A stretch of DNA of 64,000 nt from the NCBI GenBank assembly GCA_937951625.1, contig CALFBP010000037.1:1-64000 (forward strand). The letters are read 5' to 3'. The notes beneath the pieces were generated by a model. That model ran no database searches. It had not been told where the DNA came from and was given only the letters and a program-made list of their open reading frames with translations. A program made the translations under genes and the position numbers. Positions 7,837-17,528 of this stretch are shown one piece after another. The stretch comes from an uncultured Thermoguttaceae bacterium. Its GTDB lineage: Bacteria; Planctomycetota; Planctomycetia; Pirellulales; Thermoguttaceae. Position 1 is the stretch's first letter. Every line of letters starts with the position of its first letter.

Positions 7837-9912
7837 ATGTCATCTGATTTTGCATTAGAAAAATTGCGCAACATCGGGATTATCGCCCACATTGACGCGG
7901 GGAAGACCACCGTCACCGAACGAATGCTCTATTACTCGGGATTTACACACCGCGTAGGGGGGGTGGACGAGGGAACCACAGTCACGGATTACGATCCAGA
8001 GGAGCAGGAGCGGGGCATTACCATCAACGCGGCCTGTGTGACGTTTCCTTGGAAGGGGGTGACCATCAACCTGATCGACACGCCAGGCCACGTGGACTTC
8101 ACGGCAGAAGTCGAACGGAGCCTTAGGGTTCTCGATGGGGGGGTGGTGGTATTTAGTGCCCGGGAGGGGGTCGAGGCCCAGAGCGAAACCGTCTGGCGCC
8201 AGGCCGACAAGTACCACGTGTCGCGGTTGGCGTTCATCAACAAGATGGACCGCGAAGGGGCCGATTTTCACGGCACGGTGCAAGAGATCGAGAAGCGGTT
8301 GGAATGCTCTCCCGTGGTGGTCGCTCTTCCGGTTGGCGCAGGGCCCGCCCATACGGCCGACCCATTTCGGGGCGTGATCGACGTGATCGAGATGAAGATG
8401 CTCACCTTCGACCCCAAGGACGAGGGGGCAACGATCCTTACGCACGAGATCCCCGAGGAGTTGCGAGAGGAGGCGGAGATGTGGCGCAGCGCCCTGCTCG
8501 ATCGGCTCTCGCATCATAGCGACGAGTTGATCGAAAAGATGCTCGCCGAAGAACCTATTCCGCGCGAGCTGATCCACCGCGTGCTCCGCGAGGCCACGAT
8601 CCACAACATGGTGGTGCCGGTGCTTTGCGGATCAGCGCTTCGCGGCATTGGCGTGCAACCAATCCTCGACGCGGTCAGCCTATGGCTACCCAGTCCTGCC
8701 GACATGCCGCCGATCGAAGGCGTCGATCCCAAGAAGAACACCAAGATCCGACGCAAACCAGACCCCGAAGAGCCTTTTTGCGGCTTGCTGTTCAAAGTCC
8801 AGGCAGAGCGGCACGGAGACTTGGATTACGTGCGTGTGTACTCGGGCCGACTCAAGGCAGGCAGCCGGGTTTACAACCCTGGTAAAGATAAGAAGGAAAA
8901 CGTCCCGCAGTTGTGGCGCATCCAGGCCGATCGGCGCGAACAGGTCGACGAGGTTGCCGCCGGCGACATTGTGGGCATCATCGGTTTGAAGCATTCGGTG
9001 ACTGGCGACACGCTTTGCCACCCTCAGCATCCGATCCTGCTGGAATCGATCGTCTTTCCCGAGACCGTCATCTCCATGGCCATCGAGCCGGAGTCGTCGT
9101 TGGAGCGCAAAAAGCTGGCCGAAGTCTTGGAAATGATGAAGCGCCAGGATCCGACGTTCCGCGCCAAAGAGAGCGAGGAAACCGGTCAAACCCTGATCAG
9201 CGGCATGGGCGAGTTGCATCTCGAAGTGATCACCCATCGCCTGTTGCGCGATTTCAAGTTGAACGTCCGTGTTCACAAGCCTCGGGTGAGCTATCGGGAA
9301 ACCATCGAGAAGGCGGTGGAAGTCACGGGGCACTGCCACCGCACGATGGCCGGTCAACAGCTTTTCGCCGAATTGACGATTCGCATGGAGCCGTTCGCTC
9401 AGGGCGTTCGTCCCGTGACCGTGGTGGCTGCGTGCGGCGACGCTTTGCCAGCCCCCTACCTGAACGCGGCCATCCAGGTGCTGACGGAACAGGGCGAAGG
9501 CGGCGGGCTGTTGGGCTTCCCGTTGATGCGCGTCAAGATCAGCGTGCTGGGCGGCAAGGTTCACGAAACGGAATCCAACGAATTGGCCTTCCGGTTGGCG
9601 GCGGCCGACGCCTTCAACCGGGGCCTGCGCGAGGCCGGCATCGTGCTCCTCGAACCCATTATGCGGCTCGAAGTCACCGCTCCCGAAGAGTACTTAGGCG
9701 ATATCGTCAGCGATCTCCAGCAGCGCCGCGCCGAAATTACGCGGACCCAGACCCGCGGGCGGAACACGGTAATCGAGGCCCGCGCGCCGCTGGCCGAATT
9801 GTTCGGCTACTCGAACGCCATGCGGGGACTGAGCCAAGGTCGGGCGAGCTGCACCATGGAGCCCAGCAGCTACGGCCCCGCCCCGCCAGAAGTGCTCCGC
9901 TCGTTCCTCTAA
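7837..9912 (+). CDS. fusA: Elongation factor G-like translational GTPase (variant domain IV)
   Basis: 691 residues with full EF-G length and order: G domain, domain II, then domains III-V. GTPase motifs are AHIDAGKTT (residues 17-25), RGITIN (59-64), DTPGH (81-85), NKMD (135-138) and a CGSAL G5 motif. Domain III has SGMGELHLEV. In domain IV the usual G-G-R-G-Q-Y-G stretch is absent and reads HRTMAGQQLFAEL (about residues 496-508). Planctomycetes carry several EF-G paralogues, so this may not be the main translocase; the symbol is by family only. The ATG at 7837 starts four residues before the first conserved segment. No clear ribosome site precedes it. Confidence 0.88.
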   Translation: MSSDFALEKLRNIGIIAHIDAGKTTVTERMLYYSGFTHRVGGVDEGTTVTDYDPEEQERGITINAACVTFPWKGVTINLIDTPGHVDFTAEVERSLRVLDGGVVVFSAREGVEAQSETVWRQADKYHVSRLAFINKMDREGADFHGTVQEIEKRLECSPVVVALPVGAGPAHTADPFRGVIDVIEMKMLTFDPKDEGATILTHEIPEELREEAEMWRSALLDRLSHHSDELIEKMLAEEPIPRELIHRVLREATIHNMVVPVLCGSALRGIGVQPILDAVSLWLPSPADMPPIEGVDPKKNTKIRRKPDPEEPFCGLLFKVQAERHGDLDYVRVYSGRLKAGSRVYNPGKDKKENVPQLWRIQADRREQVDEVAAGDIVGIIGLKHSVTGDTLCHPQHPILLESIVFPETVISMAIEPESSLERKKLAEVLEMMKRQDPTFRAKESEETGQTLISGMGELHLEVITHRLLRDFKLNVRVHKPRVSYRETIEKAVEVTGHCHRTMAGQQLFAELTIRMEPFAQGVRPVTVVAACGDALPAPYLNAAIQVLTEQGEGGGLLGFPLMRVKISVLGGKVHETESNELAFRLAAADAFNRGLREAGIVLLEPIMRLEVTAPEEYLGDIVSDLQQRRAEITRTQTRGRNTVIEARAPLAELFGYSNAMRGLSQGRASCTMEPSSYGPAPPEVLRSFL

Positions 9913-9955
9913 ACCGAATGTCGTGACCTACCGATCCCCCGTGGCCCGCCCACGG

Positions 9956-10207
9956 TTACGGCAGTTGGAACGGCTCCGCTTCGCCCGTATGCCAGCGGTA
10001 GATACGGCGAATCGTATTGCCGACGAAATGGCCCGGGCGATCCGGCCGTTCGAGGAGCGGCATCTCCGCGATTTCCTCATCGGTATAGCAGCCCTGAGGA
10101 ATCATCACCGCCCCGGCATCCGGCCGCCATGCCGTGGCGCAGCCTGCGCAAACCAGCACGCTGGCGCCTAGGACCCCGAGACTGCCCGATAACGTTGCAT
10201 TCCGCAC
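9956..10207 (-). CDS. Small putative lipoprotein
   Basis: 83 residues. The N-terminus (MRNATLSGSLGVLGASVLVCAGC) looks like a lipoprotein signal peptide with the modified Cys at about residue 23. The mature part is short and polar, with no recognised domain. Small proteins of this form are common in planctomycetes. It runs opposite to the EF-G gene and ends 43 bases from it. A chance frame cannot be excluded. Confidence 0.5.
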   Translation of the reverse strand: MRNATLSGSLGVLGASVLVCAGCATAWRPDAGAVMIPQGCYTDEEIAEMPLLERPDRPGHFVGNTIRRIYRWHTGEAEPFQLP

Positions 10208-10519
10208 AATCGTTTCTCCACGAACGCCATGAGGACGAGGTCTGCCAAGTCTTATTTCGCAACCGCGACTAGGGGCACGTGAAACAAACCGCTCGCCCCC
10301 TTGCGATCTGCACCGCGCATCTTCTCGGCAACATCCTCACGGCAACGGCAAGCCGCATTTTCGCCTGGGCTACTACGGCTGACGGGGCGCGCGGTAGGTG
10401 GGGCCACTCAACGGCGGCGATCGGGTCTGCGCCAAGCCGGACCACTGGATTTTCGAAAGCGCCAGCATGAAGAAGGGCAATCGGATCGTGGGACTCGTCG
10501 GCTGGGAATACCGCGACGT
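10208..10519. other. Intergenic region, nothing recognised
   Basis: Lies between the small lipoprotein gene and the 3' end of floA. Short open frames on the plus strand show no domain, and no hairpin with a T-tract is evident. Confidence 0.4.
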
Positions 10520-11506
10520 TCAGCCCCGCGGGACCGCCTCCAAGTTGCCGCGGCGGAAGGCGGCGGCCATGGCCAGGGGCACCTCCGCCTCGGCGAGCAC
10601 CACTTGGGCCCGGTTCCCGGCCACCGCGGCCTTCATCTCCTGCTCTCGGGCGAGGGCCAAGGCGCGGCGTTCCTCGGCCTTGGCCCGGGCGACGCGCATG
10701 TCGGCCTCGGCTTGATCCGCCTGCAACCGGGCCCCGATGTTTTGCCCCACGTCGATGTCGGCAATGTCGATGGAGACGATTTCAAAGGCGGTTTGGGCGT
10801 CGAGGCCCCGGGCCAAGACTGCCTTCGAGATCTTATCCGGGTTCTCCAAAACCAACAGGTGCGTGTCGGACGAACCGATGGCGGTGATGATTCCCTCGCC
10901 GACTCGGGCAATGATCGTTTCTTCGGTTGCTCCGCCGATCAACTGCTTGAGGTTGGTCCGCACGGTGACGCGGGCCCGAACCCGCAATTCCACGCCATTC
11001 TTGGCGATCGCGCCCAAGGTGGCCTTGTGGCTTTTGGTGGGGTCGGGGCAGTCGATCACCTTGGGATAGACGCTGGTGCGAACCGCGTCGAGCACGTCGC
11101 GGCCCGCCAGGTCGATCGCCGCGGCGCGATCGAAGTTCAGGTCCAAATCCGCGCGATGGGCCGCGATCAACGCGCGGATGACATTCATCACATTTCCGCC
11201 CGCCAAATAATGAGCTTCCAACCGGCGCGTCGTGATGCCCATCACCTTTTCCGAGCCGATTCCCGATTGCATGGCCATGATCTTCGCCTGGACGATCAGC
11301 CGGGCATTCACTTGGCGAAAACTCATCCCGATCAAGTCCAGGATGCCGACCCGAGCGCTCGACATGTAGGCCTGAAACCAAAGATTCCCGTAAGCCACAA
11401 CAATAATTACGAGGAGAATCGCGAGAATGACGATGACCACGCCGGCGAGAAAGACCCAAGGGGCGGCGCCGGCCGCCAACGGAAAGGCATGGAGTAGGGA
11501 CGACAT
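10520..11506 (-). CDS. floA: Flotillin-like protein FloA
   Basis: 328 residues of the FloA (UPF0365 / YqfA) family, which scaffolds ordered membrane microdomains. A hydrophobic segment at about residues 17-40 anchors it. It is followed by the family's conserved body ([50 protein letters not shown]). The C-terminal half is an Ala/Glu-rich coiled coil ([21 protein letters not shown]). An AAGGAC sequence precedes the ATG. FloA usually neighbours an NfeD-type protein, and none is seen here. It is divergent from the GTPase gene. Confidence 0.95.
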   Translation of the reverse strand: MSSLLHAFPLAAGAAPWVFLAGVVIVILAILLVIIVVAYGNLWFQAYMSSARVGILDLIGMSFRQVNARLIVQAKIMAMQSGIGSEKVMGITTRRLEAHYLAGGNVMNVIRALIAAHRADLDLNFDRAAAIDLAGRDVLDAVRTSVYPKVIDCPDPTKSHKATLGAIAKNGVELRVRARVTVRTNLKQLIGGATEETIIARVGEGIITAIGSSDTHLLVLENPDKISKAVLARGLDAQTAFEIVSIDIADIDVGQNIGARLQADQAEADMRVARAKAEERRALALAREQEMKAAVAGNRAQVVLAEAEVPLAMAAAFRRGNLEAVPRG

Positions 11507-11604
11507 CGAAATGTCCTTCTAGCGGGTTTGGGATTCTACGTCTGGGTCTCAGCATACCCCATCTGCCTTCTGCGGTATAGCCACCCTTTCGGCGTCAGAT
11601 TTGC

Positions 11605-11620
11605 CTCAGCGTGCGCTGAG
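11605..11620. repeat. Short palindrome in the floA / GTPase divergent region
   Basis: CTCAGCGTGCGCTGAG has 7-base arms and a 2-base centre. It lies 30 bases before the GTPase start and about 100 bases before floA. It could be an operator for a dimeric regulator, but nothing else supports that. Confidence 0.3.
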
Positions 11621-11649
11621 TTCAATGGCCGCCGCGTGCGCCGTCTGCT

Positions 11650-13455
11650 ATGTTTGAGCGTATGTCGCAAGCCGAATTGACCCACCTGGAATTGCTCGCG
11701 GAGCTTGACACCCTCGTCGACTCCCTCAAACGATGGGCAGAATCGCCACTTAAATGGGATGCCGCGCTCCCCGTCCGAGCTATGGTTCGGCGACTGATCG
11801 AGCGTTTGGGGGCGATGCGCATCCGGCTGGAGGCCCCAATCGTTTTGGGTGTATTGGGGGGGACTGGCGTTGGCAAGAGTGCGCTGGTCAACGCCCTAGC
11901 GGGGGCCGAGGTGGTGGAAACCGGAAAGTCGCGGCCCACGACGGGCCGTCCGATCCTCGTTTGTCGCCCGGATTGGACACCCGAGCTTTTGGGGATCGAT
12001 GCGTCGAGTGTCGAGGTAGTGCATCGCGATCTGCCCAGCCTTTCTCAGTTGGTCTTGGTCGATTGTCCCGACCCAGACACCACCGAGGCCGAGGATGTTC
12101 CCGGCACCAACTTAGCACGTTTGCGACAGATTTTGCCGCATTGCGACGCCTTACTGGTGGTGACGACGCAGCAGAAGTACCGCAGCGCTCGCGTGGCGGA
12201 CGAACTGGCGGCGGCGGCCCCTGGGGCGCGGCTGATATTTGTCCAGACGCACGCCGATGTGGACGAGGACATTCGGAACGATTGGCGGTCGCTGATCGAG
12301 CCTCGTTACGGCCCCTCGCCCATGTTTCGCGTCGATTCGTTGTCGGCGTTGGCCGATGCCCAAAAGGGCCTTCAGCCTCGCGGCGAGTTCGCCGCCCTGG
12401 TCGATCTGCTGACGCGCCAAGTCGCCGGCAGCGCCGCGGTCCGTATCCGCCGCGCGAACCTCTTGGCTCTGGTCGAGCAAACCCTGTTGGCCTGTCGTCG
12501 CCGCTTGGACGAAGCCCGCCCGGCGGTCCGGCAACTTGAAGAGGCGATCGGAAAACAGCGGGCCCGATTGGCCGCACGACTGGCCGAACAGATGCGCGCC
12601 GAACTGATTGTCAGCCGGCGGCAGTGGGAGAACCGCCTGCTCGGCGAAGTGCTTTCGCGTTGGGGGTGGAGTCCCTTTTCCGCGGTGCTTTGGGTATATC
12701 ACAGTTTGGGAGCTTTGGTGATTCGCGGGTTGGTGTTGCGGGCGCGGACACCAGCCCAAATGGCCCTTTGGGGAGTGCTCGAAGGCGTGCGGTCGTGGCA
12801 TGCCTATCGCCAGCAGCGTCAAGCGGACGCCGGGGCGGCTCAGGCGGTGGCCCACGGTTGGAGCGAAGCCGATCTGCGTAACGCCGCCCTAGTGGTCGAG
12901 GGCTATTCCCGCGAGGCGGGCATCAACCCTGACGCTGCACGTGCTGAAATTCTCTTTCACGAAGCGACCCGCGCCGCCGGCGAAGCCGCGGATTCTTTGG
13001 CCGCGGAACTCCAGACGCTGTTGAGCCGCGCCGCCCAAAGCCACACCGGCTGGTGGACCCGATGGCGCTACGATGGCCTCTTCCTTGCCGCGCTTGTCGC
13101 CCTGTTTTTCCGGCCGGCAAAAAACTTCTTCTATGATTCGTGGCTGGCCTCGCCGCCGGCTCCCTTGCTGGGGCTCGAGTTTTACGTGCTCTCTGCGTTC
13201 TGGCTGGTGGTATGGAGTGGCTTGTTATTGTGGAGTTTCACGAGCCGTTTGCGTCGCGGCCTGAAACGCGAAATCGACGCCTTGGCTGAAGGCTGGACGA
13301 GTCCTCGTCTGGCCCGAGCCATGTTCCATGGCTTGGAATCCGAGTGTCAGGCCGTCGATCGCTTTTGTGAGGACTTGGCCCGGCTAGAACAGCACGTGGC
13401 CTCGCTACGTCGCCAAATCGTTCAGCCGGTTGGGCTAGTCACAAGCCCTCGCTGA
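11650..13455 (+). CDS. Membrane-associated P-loop GTPase, unknown role
   Basis: 601 residues. A Walker A motif, GGTGVGKSALVNA, lies at about 70-82, and the G3 region reads VLVDCPDPDTTEAE, so the usual DxxG is modified. A helical, Arg/Ala-rich middle follows. Two hydrophobic segments lie near residues 476-490 and 508-530. The layout (small GTPase, helices, C-terminal membrane hairpin) recalls dynamin-like or YfjP-type GTPases. The substrate process is unknown. It starts at an ATG 143 bases from the divergent floA. A shared role in membrane organisation is conceivable but unproven. Confidence 0.8.
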   Translation: MFERMSQAELTHLELLAELDTLVDSLKRWAESPLKWDAALPVRAMVRRLIERLGAMRIRLEAPIVLGVLGGTGVGKSALVNALAGAEVVETGKSRPTTGRPILVCRPDWTPELLGIDASSVEVVHRDLPSLSQLVLVDCPDPDTTEAEDVPGTNLARLRQILPHCDALLVVTTQQKYRSARVADELAAAAPGARLIFVQTHADVDEDIRNDWRSLIEPRYGPSPMFRVDSLSALADAQKGLQPRGEFAALVDLLTRQVAGSAAVRIRRANLLALVEQTLLACRRRLDEARPAVRQLEEAIGKQRARLAARLAEQMRAELIVSRRQWENRLLGEVLSRWGWSPFSAVLWVYHSLGALVIRGLVLRARTPAQMALWGVLEGVRSWHAYRQQRQADAGAAQAVAHGWSEADLRNAALVVEGYSREAGINPDAARAEILFHEATRAAGEAADSLAAELQTLLSRAAQSHTGWWTRWRYDGLFLAALVALFFRPAKNFFYDSWLASPPAPLLGLEFYVLSAFWLVVWSGLLLWSFTSRLRRGLKREIDALAEGWTSPRLARAMFHGLESECQAVDRFCEDLARLEQHVASLRRQIVQPVGLVTSPR

Positions 13456-13544
13456 TCCGGCAGCTTGATTTCGATCGGCTTGCAGATCCCTCTTGCTTGG
13501 TTGGCCGATTGCGTTCAACAGTCCACTTCGTCGGGTGGGTATGG

Positions 13545-13574
13545 TTGCCAAACGGCTTGTCCAGGCGGTATTGT
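13545..13574 (+). promoter_or_regulatory. Possible promoter of the PQQ-propeller gene
   Basis: TTGCCA (13545-13550) and TATTGT (13569-13574) are separated by 18 bases and lie about 50 bases before the start codon. The match is moderate. Confidence 0.35.
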
Positions 13575-13623
13575 AGCGGCTGAAGAAATCCGGAGGATTT
13601 GGTCGCGCGGAGGAGTCAAGACC

Positions 13624-14877
13624 ATGTACCCATCTTACACCGGGAAAGTCAGCGTCTTGGTTGCGTTTTTGAGTTGGACGGGGCTGTGGCTGCCCGCCTC
13701 GGCCGAGGATTGGACGCAGTGGCGAGGTCCGAATCGGGATGGTCAGGTGGTTCAAATCGCCCCGCCCAATGCTTGGCCCAAGGCCCTTCAGCGGCGTTGG
13801 AAAATCGAGGTGGGCGAGGGCCATGCCTCGCCCGTGGTTTCGGGCGATCGGGTCTTTGTTTTTAGCCGCGAAGGGGAAGACGAGGTCGTTCGTGCGGTGG
13901 CCTTGGCGGATGGGCGAGAACTCTGGTCTCAACGCTATCCCGCCCCTTTCGAGATGAGTCCCTACGCCCGCTCTCACGGCAAAGGTCCAAAATCGACCCC
14001 CGTGGTCGCCGCGGGCACTTTGTTCACGCACGGTATCGACAGCATCGTGTCGGCTTGGGATGTGAAGACCGGGAATCGCCTTTGGCAGCACGATTACGCC
14101 AAGCGATTCACAAAGCAGTCGGAGCTTTTTTACGGTTCGGCGGCCTCGCCGATGATCGAGGCTGGGCGTTTGATCACCTTCGTCGGTCGAGTGGACGACG
14201 GGGCGCTGGTGGCCCTAAACGGCCAGACCGGCAAAACCCATTGGGAATGGACTGGCGATGGGCCTGGCTACGCCTCCGTGATTTGTGCGACTTTGGGGGG
14301 CGTCAAGCAGTATCTCACCCAGTCGCAAAAGGCGTGTCTTGCGATCTCGGCCTCCGATGGCTCGGTCCTTTGGAAGATTCCGTTCAAGACGGCTTACGAT
14401 CAGAACATCGTCACGCCGCTGGTGGCTAACGATACGGTTGTTTTCGCCGGATTGGGGCATCCGACGACGACCTATCGCGTGACGAAGACGGCCGACGGCT
14501 GGAAACCCGAGCCCCTTTGGGAAAACGCTGAGGCCGAAATGTACATGAGTTCTCCGGTGCTGATCGGCGACCGATTGGTCGGCTTTTCGTTGCGGCAGAA
14601 AGGCCAGTTCTTCTGTTTGAGCATGTCCGACGGTAAGCGGCTTTGGGCGAGCGAGGGACGACAGGGCGAAAACGCCGCCCTTCTGGCCTGGGGACGATGG
14701 GCTCTGGCCTTGACGACCAACAGCGAGCTTGTGGTGTTCGATCCGGCCGCCGCTCGGTTCGAACCGACCGCCCGGTATCGCGTGGCCGACAAGGCCACTT
14801 GGGCCCATCCTGCTCCTGTCGACGGCGGCTTGCTCGTCAAAGATGCAACCTCGCTGGCCCTTTGGACCTGGCGATAA
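13624..14877 (+). CDS. Exported PQQ-like beta-propeller repeat protein
   Basis: 417 residues with a signal peptide (ending near LPASAED) and then a beta-propeller built from PQQ-like repeats, seen as recurring A-x-D-x-x-x-G-x-x-x-W segments (ALADGRELWSQ, DVKTGNRLWQ, ALNGQTGKTHWEW, SASDGSVLWK, SMSDGKRLWAS). The start WTQWRGPNRDG is typical of the large planctomycete family of such proteins. No cofactor residues mark it as a dehydrogenase, and a binding or scaffold role is more likely. The ATG at 13624 follows GGAGGAG. It is 31 bases upstream of the glycosidase gene and is probably co-transcribed. Confidence 0.88.
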   Translation: MYPSYTGKVSVLVAFLSWTGLWLPASAEDWTQWRGPNRDGQVVQIAPPNAWPKALQRRWKIEVGEGHASPVVSGDRVFVFSREGEDEVVRAVALADGRELWSQRYPAPFEMSPYARSHGKGPKSTPVVAAGTLFTHGIDSIVSAWDVKTGNRLWQHDYAKRFTKQSELFYGSAASPMIEAGRLITFVGRVDDGALVALNGQTGKTHWEWTGDGPGYASVICATLGGVKQYLTQSQKACLAISASDGSVLWKIPFKTAYDQNIVTPLVANDTVVFAGLGHPTTTYRVTKTADGWKPEPLWENAEAEMYMSSPVLIGDRLVGFSLRQKGQFFCLSMSDGKRLWASEGRQGENAALLAWGRWALALTTNSELVVFDPAAARFEPTARYRVADKATWAHPAPVDGGLLVKDATSLALWTWR

Positions 14878-14908
14878 TCGAAAAATCATCCCTGGGGAGT
14901 CGACGGTC

Positions 14909-17374
14909 ATGAAGAACATCGCTTTTGGGATCGCCATTTGTTGGCTTTGCGGCAGCGTTGGGTCCGGAGCTGAGATCACGGTGCGAGTGCTCCAACGTCC
15001 AGCGACGGAGCCCAGCAATCAGCATTATGTGGGCAATCGCGCGCCGCTTGCGCCTAATCCATTGATCAAATTGCCGGTTGGCGCCGTCAAGCCGCGAGGA
15101 TGGCTCCGTAACCAACTGGAGCTGATGGCCGACGGCTTCACAGGACATTTGGACGAACTGAGCGAGTTTCTCCGTCCCGAGGGCAATGCCTGGCTGGATC
15201 CTCACGGCGAGGGCGACAAGAGCTACTGGGAGGAATTGCCCTATTGGCTGAAGGGATTCGGCGACCTGGGCTACTTGCTCGATGATCCACGGATCATTCA
15301 GGAAGCCCGGCGATGGATCGAACCGGCGTTTTCCAGTCAGCGGGAGGATGGATATTTTGGTCCGCGAAAAAATGCCACGCAGAGCGGTCACGTCAAGGCC
15401 GGCAAGCCAGACGTGTGGCCCAACATGGTGATGCTGAACGCCTTGCAGTCGTACTACGAATACTCGGGCGACGACCGCGTGCTGAAACTGATGACCAAGT
15501 ATTTCCGTTGGCAGTTGTCGGTCCCGGACGAAGACTTTCTGCTGCCTTTCTGGCAGCAGCAGCGGGCCAGCGACAACCTGGCGAGCGTGTACTGGCTTTA
15601 CAATCGGACGGGCGAATCGTGGTTGCTTGATCTGGGCGAGAAAATCCACCGCCGCATGGCCGACTGGACCTCGGGCGTGGCGAGTTGGCACGGGGTGAAC
15701 ATTGCCCAATGTTTTCGGGCCCCCGGCGTCTACTTCCAGCAGGCGAAGGACCCGAAGCTCCTCGCCGCCACGGAACGGAACCTTCAGACGGTGATGGATT
15801 TGTACGGCCAGGTGCCGGGGGGGCTGTTTGGGGCCGACGAGAATTGTCGCCCCGGTTACGACGACCCGCGCCAGGCCGCCGAGACCTGCACCATGGTCGA
15901 AATGATGCTTTCCGACGAGATGTTGCTGGCGATCACTGGCGAGTCGAAGTGGGCCGATCATTGCGAAGAAGTGGCTTTCAACTCGTTGCCGGCCTCGATG
16001 ACCGCTGATCTCAAGGCGCTGCGTTACCTGACCGCCCCGAACATGCCGCTTTCGGACCGCCGCGACAAGTCGCCGGGGATTCAGAACGGCGGGGCCATGT
16101 TCTTGTTCGACCCCCGCTCGCACCGCTGCTGCCAACATAACGTCTCTCACGGCTGGCCGTATTTCACCGAACATCTTTGGATGGCGACCGCCGGAAACGG
16201 TCTGGCGGCGGTGATCTACGCCCCGTGCGAGGTGCGGGCCAAGGTCGCCGACGGCGCCGAGGTCTCCATTGTGGAGACGACCGATTATCCATTCGGCGAC
16301 ACGATCGAGTTCAAGCTCACGATGTCCCGCCCTGCCCGGTTCCCGCTCCTGCTCCGTGTACCGGCATGGTGCAGCAAACCGATGGTGATGCTCAACGGCA
16401 GCGAGCTCCAGGTGGCTGCGCGTCCGTCGGTTTATCTCGCCATCGACCGCCTCTGGAACAACGGCGATCAACTCACGCTGACGTTGCCCATGCACGTCAC
16501 GGTGACCCGTTGGGCAAAGAACAAGAACTCGGCCTCCGTCTCGCGTGGGCCTTTGACATATTCGCTCAAGATCGGGGAAAAGATCGTACGGGTGGGTGGG
16601 ACCGACAAGTGGCCTGCCGTGGAAATCCATCCCACCACGCCGTGGAACTATGGCCTGGTGCTGGATGAGAAGAATCCGGCCGGGTCGTTCGAGGTTCACT
16701 CGAAGTCGGGCCCGTTACCGGCACAGCCGTTCGCCTGGGACGTTGCTCCCATTGAATTGGTCGCCAGGGCGCGACGGATTCCATCGTGGAAGTTGGACGC
16801 CAAGGGCTTGGTCGCAACGCTGGGGCCGAGCCCGGTGAAAACGTCCGAGCCGATCGAGACGGTTACGCTCATTCCAATGGGGTGCGCTCGGTTGCGGATT
16901 GCCGCCTTCCCGGTGATCGGCGATGGGCCAGACGCCCAGGAATGGCCGGAGCCGCCCCCACCACGACATACCGCCTCGCACTGCTTCGAGAACGATACCG
17001 TCGAGGCCTTGAGCGACGGGGCGGCGCCCAAGAACTCCAACGATCACAGTATCCGCCGCTTCACCTGGTGGCCGCGCCGCGGCAGCGAGGAATGGGTGAC
17101 GTACCGCTTCGACAAGCCGCGTCAAGTCTCGGCGGTAGAGGTCTACTGGTTCGACGACACGGGCGTGGGCCAGTGCCGCACACCGAAGTCGTGGCGCATC
17201 GAGTGGCTGGATGGCGACCAGTGGAAGCCCGTGGTCGCTTCGGTCGCGTATGCCGTGGAAAAGGACCGGTTCAATCGCGTGTCGTTCGCGGCGGTGACCA
17301 CCACTCAGCTTCGTCTCGTGGTGCAACTGCAACCGGAGTTCTCGGCTGGCATCTTAGAATGGCGGGTGGAATAA
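14909..17374 (+). CDS. Exported GH127-type glycosidase (DUF1680) with C-terminal beta domain
   Basis: 821 residues with a short signal peptide. The main part is a DUF1680 / GH127 (alpha/alpha)6 barrel, the beta-L-arabinofuranosidase family. The zinc-thiolate site of characterised members can be placed: Glu325 and Cys327 in AAETC, Cys407 and Cys408 in HRCCQHN, with the acid/base candidate Glu311 in GADEN. The last 150 residues (from about SHCFENDT) resemble a discoidin-like (F5/8 type C) carbohydrate-binding fold. The likely role is removing sugars from plant or algal polysaccharides, though the exact linkage cannot be read from sequence. An upstream GGGGAG favours the ATG at 14909. Confidence 0.9.
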   Translation: MKNIAFGIAICWLCGSVGSGAEITVRVLQRPATEPSNQHYVGNRAPLAPNPLIKLPVGAVKPRGWLRNQLELMADGFTGHLDELSEFLRPEGNAWLDPHGEGDKSYWEELPYWLKGFGDLGYLLDDPRIIQEARRWIEPAFSSQREDGYFGPRKNATQSGHVKAGKPDVWPNMVMLNALQSYYEYSGDDRVLKLMTKYFRWQLSVPDEDFLLPFWQQQRASDNLASVYWLYNRTGESWLLDLGEKIHRRMADWTSGVASWHGVNIAQCFRAPGVYFQQAKDPKLLAATERNLQTVMDLYGQVPGGLFGADENCRPGYDDPRQAAETCTMVEMMLSDEMLLAITGESKWADHCEEVAFNSLPASMTADLKALRYLTAPNMPLSDRRDKSPGIQNGGAMFLFDPRSHRCCQHNVSHGWPYFTEHLWMATAGNGLAAVIYAPCEVRAKVADGAEVSIVETTDYPFGDTIEFKLTMSRPARFPLLLRVPAWCSKPMVMLNGSELQVAARPSVYLAIDRLWNNGDQLTLTLPMHVTVTRWAKNKNSASVSRGPLTYSLKIGEKIVRVGGTDKWPAVEIHPTTPWNYGLVLDEKNPAGSFEVHSKSGPLPAQPFAWDVAPIELVARARRIPSWKLDAKGLVATLGPSPVKTSEPIETVTLIPMGCARLRIAAFPVIGDGPDAQEWPEPPPPRHTASHCFENDTVEALSDGAAPKNSNDHSIRRFTWWPRRGSEEWVTYRFDKPRQVSAVEVYWFDDTGVGQCRTPKSWRIEWLDGDQWKPVVASVAYAVEKDRFNRVSFAAVTTTQLRLVVQLQPEFSAGILEWRVE

Positions 17375-17528
17375 CTCCGCCTCGCCGCGTTGGCCGGTCC
17401 CGCGGCCGTGCCTCTGTTGGTTGGAAAGGCGGTCGGCCCGGATCCCTACTTGTCGGGAAAAGATTTTTCGGGTACTCTTTCGGAAGCTATCTCGGGTTTG
17501 TGTGTTGCGTGGACGTGAAACAACCGCG

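Noticed and set aside
14837-16699. 620-codon open frame antisense to the GH127-type gene
   Set aside because: It mirrors the codon pattern of a GC-rich gene on the other strand, shows no domain and has His/Arg-rich low-complexity sequence.
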